Source: Streptomyces cyaneus (GTDB taxonomy: Bacteria > Actinomycetota > Actinomycetes > Streptomycetales > Streptomycetaceae). Taken from it: DNA of 64,000 nucleotides. This document shows positions 61,843 to 64,000 of the stretch, one piece after another. Made by a program: the position numbers and the translations under genes. A model generated the notes under the pieces. That model was not told where the DNA came from, searched no databases, and saw only the letters and a list, made by a program, of their open reading frames with translations. Location: the NCBI RefSeq assembly GCF_004028635.1, contig NZ_RQJW01000003.1:186001-250000 (forward strand), read 5' to 3'. The stretch's first letter is position 1, and each line of letters begins with the position of its first letter.

Positions 61843-62634
61843 ATGAGTGCCACCACCAGAACGAAGCAGCATCCGCACGACGACGCCCCCGACACCGCGG
61901 AAGCGTTCGACCGGCTCGTGGAACTGCCCGACGGGCCGGAACGCAAGGCCCTCAGGGACGAGCTGGTTCAGGCCTGGTTGCCCATGGCCGAGCGGATCGC
62001 CGTCCGGTTCAAGGGGCGCGGCGAATCCCTCGAGGACCTCTACCAGGTCGCCGCCCTGGGACTGGTGAAGGCCGTCGACCACTACGACCCGGCACGCGGC
62101 CACGCCTTCGAGGCCTACGCGGTGCCCACCATCACCGGCGAGATCAAGCGGCACTTCCGCGACCACATGTGGACGCTGCACGTGCCGCGCCGGGTCCAGG
62201 ACCTGCGGAACCGGGTGCGGAGCTCGGCGAAGGAGCTGTCGCAGCAGACACCCGGCCGCGCGCCCACCGTTGCCGAGATCGCCGAGCACGCGCATCTGAG
62301 CGAGAGCGAGGTCCGCAGCGGGATGGAGGCCCTGGAGTGCTTCTCCGCGCTGTCGCTGGAGGCGGAGATGCCCGGCACGGACGGTTACGCGCTGGGCGAC
62401 GCGCTCGGCGGTCCGGATCCGGCGTACGACGTGGTCGTGGACCGGGTGACCGTCAAGCCGTGCCTGCAGCGGCTGCCGGAGCGTGAGCGGACCATCCTCT
62501 ACCTGCGCTTCTTCGGCGGGATGACCCAGAGCCGGATCGCGCAGCAGCTCGGCATCTCGCAGATGCACGTCTCCCGGCTGCTCAGCGGCTGCTTCGCCCA
62601 CCTGCGCGACGAAATGCTCGCGGAGGCCCGGTGA
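61843..62634 (+). CDS. RNA polymerase sigma factor, SigB/SigF/SigG family
   Basis: 263 aa. Region 2 (DLYQVAALGLVKAVDHYDPARGHAF), region 3 (VPRRVQDLRNRVR, APTVAEIAEHAHLSESEV) and region 4 (LPERERTILYLRFFGGMTQSRIAQQLGISQMHVSRLL) are complete. This family serves osmotic, oxidative and developmental responses in Streptomyces under anti-sigma control; no anti-sigma gene is adjacent. GGAGGAGG near 61827 supports ATG 61843. Confidence 0.93.
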   Translation: MSATTRTKQHPHDDAPDTAEAFDRLVELPDGPERKALRDELVQAWLPMAERIAVRFKGRGESLEDLYQVAALGLVKAVDHYDPARGHAFEAYAVPTITGEIKRHFRDHMWTLHVPRRVQDLRNRVRSSAKELSQQTPGRAPTVAEIAEHAHLSESEVRSGMEALECFSALSLEAEMPGTDGYALGDALGGPDPAYDVVVDRVTVKPCLQRLPERERTILYLRFFGGMTQSRIAQQLGISQMHVSRLLSGCFAHLRDEMLAEAR

Positions 62635-62663
62635 ACCCGAACCGATGAGCCCGAAGGGGTGAC

Positions 62664-62996
62664 TCACTCCTGGGCCGACCCCGGAATCTGCGTCGGGCCG
62701 TAACGCTCCAGGGCCTCTTCGAGCTCGGCGCTGATTTCGGGCGGCATCTCCCCGTTCCGGCCCCAGCGGAGGATCAGCTCCGCGACCTGCCGGAGCTTGA
62801 TGTTCGTGTGCTGGGACACTTCCTTCAGCACGGCCCACCCCTGGTCCGGCGACACACGGCCCAGTGCGACGACCATGCCGATCGCCTGGTCCACGACGGC
62901 GTGCGAGACGACCGCCTCCTTGAGCTGGTCGACTTCCTCTTGCAGCTCGAGGATCCGGTCGGTCTCGTCCGCGGGCTCGTGCGGTAGCGGTGCCAC
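62664..62996 (-). CDS. ANTAR-domain protein
   Basis: 110 aa. A short coiled-coil start (ILELQEEVDQLKEAVVSH) leads into the ANTAR helices: VVDQAIGMVVALGRVSPDQGWAVLKEVSQHTNIKLRQVAELIL. ANTAR proteins bind paired RNA hairpins and prevent termination. No receiver or GAF domain is attached, so input must come from a partner. GTG 62996 follows GGATGGAGG. Convergent with the sigma factor gene. Confidence 0.87.
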   Translation of the reverse strand: MAPLPHEPADETDRILELQEEVDQLKEAVVSHAVVDQAIGMVVALGRVSPDQGWAVLKEVSQHTNIKLRQVAELILRWGRNGEMPPEISAELEEALERYGPTQIPGSAQE

Positions 62997-63164
62997 GCCT
63001 CCATCCTCTCCGTTTCGCCGGTCGTGTGCCAGTGAAGCGGAGGGGCGGCCTCGGCTGTTTCGGTGCCACGCCGGGGGTAACTCGACAGGCCCCGGAGCGG
63101 ATCCGGCTGGACACTGGGAGGAGACCGGTGGCCGCCGGTCGCGCGAGACCAGGACGCGACTGCC

Positions 63165-63968
63165 ATGAACGACGATGCGAGAAATCCCAGGAGCACGACC
63201 GATGTCGTGTCCACACACTCCGTGTACGGGGCACCCTGCTGGGTGAGCCTGACCAGCCGCGATCTCGAGGCGACCCACGAGTTCTACTCGGCCGTGCTGG
63301 GCTGGCGCTGGCGGCCCGCCAAGCTGGGCGACCGCTTCTGGGTCGCGCTGGCGGACGGCATCCCGGTGGCCGGGGTCGCGGCGGTCGCCACGATGTGGCA
63401 GATGGCCGTGGCCTGGACGCCTTATTTCGCCGTGCCGAGCGCGGACGAGGCCGTGGGACGCGTGCAGGAGCGCGGCGGCACATCGGCCGTCGGACCGCTC
63501 TCGCTACCGCCCGGGCGTGCGGCGCTGCTGGCCGACCGGGACGGTGCGACCTTCGGTGTCTGGGAGGGGGAACTCCACTCCAGCTGGGAGACCTGGCGGC
63601 GCGCGGCGCCCACCTTCATCCGCCTGCACACCCGCGACGCCTTCGACGCCGCGATGTTCTACGGCGAGGTACTCGACTGGGCGACGGAGCGGCCCGGTTG
63701 CTGTGAGGTGCGCTACGAGGGAGGGGAGGTCGTGCTGCGCAGCGGCGGTGATGTCGTGGCGCGGATCGTGTCGGGTGCGTTGGAGGCTGCGCCGGATCCG
63801 ACGATTCGGCCGCACTGGCAGGTGCACTTCGCCGTGGGTGACGTGGCGGGGTGTGCGCGGGCGGCTGAGCTGCATGGGGGCAGTGTGTTGTCGAAGGGGA
63901 GCGAGGAGGCTGTGCTGCGGGATCCTGATGGGGCGCAGTTCACGGTGACTTCACGCCATCAGCGGTGA
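63165..63968 (+). CDS. VOC-family protein with two glyoxalase-like domains
   Basis: 267 aa. Two tandem beta-alpha-beta-beta-beta domains: the first from WVSLTSRDLEATHEFYSAVLGW, the second from FIRLHTRDAFDAAMFYGEVLDW to the C-terminus, each ending with a DxDGA(x)F strand (ADRDGATFGVW; RDPDGAQFTV). Often annotated as hydroxylase-like; substrate unknown. ATG 63165 starts the gene, diverging from the ANTAR gene across 168 bp. Confidence 0.88.
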   Translation: MNDDARNPRSTTDVVSTHSVYGAPCWVSLTSRDLEATHEFYSAVLGWRWRPAKLGDRFWVALADGIPVAGVAAVATMWQMAVAWTPYFAVPSADEAVGRVQERGGTSAVGPLSLPPGRAALLADRDGATFGVWEGELHSSWETWRRAAPTFIRLHTRDAFDAAMFYGEVLDWATERPGCCEVRYEGGEVVLRSGGDVVARIVSGALEAAPDPTIRPHWQVHFAVGDVAGCARAAELHGGSVLSKGSEEAVLRDPDGAQFTVTSRHQR

Positions 63969-64000
63969 AGGCGCGACCGGCTGGTCGCGCAGTCCCCCGC

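Overview
The window is very GC-rich and uses many GTG and some TTG starts, tight 4-bp start/stop overlaps and strong GGAGG-type ribosome binding sites. SARP regulator, SpoIIE-type phosphatase, ANTAR protein, SigB-type sigma factor, CYP105-like P450 and a rox gene all fit Streptomyces or a close relative. I see no rRNA, tRNA or CRISPR array. About 50 intact protein genes, several pseudogenes and a set of regulatory sites can be supported.

Layout. 0.1-3.3 kb: yciO, a dienelactone hydrolase and a rifampicin monooxygenase (rox) preceded by a 19-bp inverted repeat that matches the rifamycin-associated element as I recall it. 3.4-7.0 kb: two MFS exporters and an arginase-like hydrolase. 7.3-10.9 kb: MHYT membrane sensor, metallophosphoesterase, LLM flavin oxidoreductase. 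10.8-27.9 kb: the most unusual region, a 4049-aa single-chain megasynthase read as FAAL-ACP-KS-AT-KR-ACP-C-A-PCP-C followed by a C-terminal domain that resembles cyanobacterial acyl-ACP reductase (AAR) instead of a thioesterase or standard thioester reductase. A SARP regulator lies directly upstream with roughly 11-bp-periodic repeats in front of it; an alpha/beta hydrolase, a TauD-type dioxygenase and a P-loop kinase follow. 27.9-35.5 kb: a fructan-use locus (secreted GH32, substrate-binding protein, two permeases, cytoplasmic GH32, LacI regulator) with paired palindromic operators and a 234-bp tandem duplication at the GH32/lacI junction.

35.6-41 kb: aldo/keto reductase, stand-alone LigD phosphoesterase domain, secreted cupin, PAS-GAF-SpoIIE phosphatase, peroxiredoxin with DoxX. 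41-46.4 kb: AraC regulator and divergent MFS exporter, then a P450-ferredoxin-reductase set with a MarR regulator. 46.6-51.4 kb: orphan OmpR-type regulator, TetR regulator, a NarL-type two-component pair and an ATP-dependent DNA ligase. 51.5-55.4 kb: a secreted NPP1/NLP necrosis-type protein convergent with a trypsin-like protease carrying six 53-aa repeats (probably a six-bladed lectin-like propeller), then an esterase. 55.4-61.8 kb: IS110 debris, ArsR-type regulator with divergent MFS exporter, a hemC-like gene, and a decayed DrrA/DrrB-type exporter with a decayed MarR gene. 61.8-64 kb: SigB-type sigma factor with an upstream SigB-like promoter, ANTAR protein, two-domain VOC protein.

How parts fit together. 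The megasynthase should activate a fatty acid, extend it once with malonyl-CoA, reduce the beta-keto group, and join it to one amino acid; reductive release would then give an N-acyl amino aldehyde or a product cyclised from it. The fructan locus looks self-contained: the secreted GH32 cuts polymer outside, the ABC system (probably sharing a MsiK-type ATPase encoded elsewhere) imports products, and the cytoplasmic GH32 finishes the job under LacI control.
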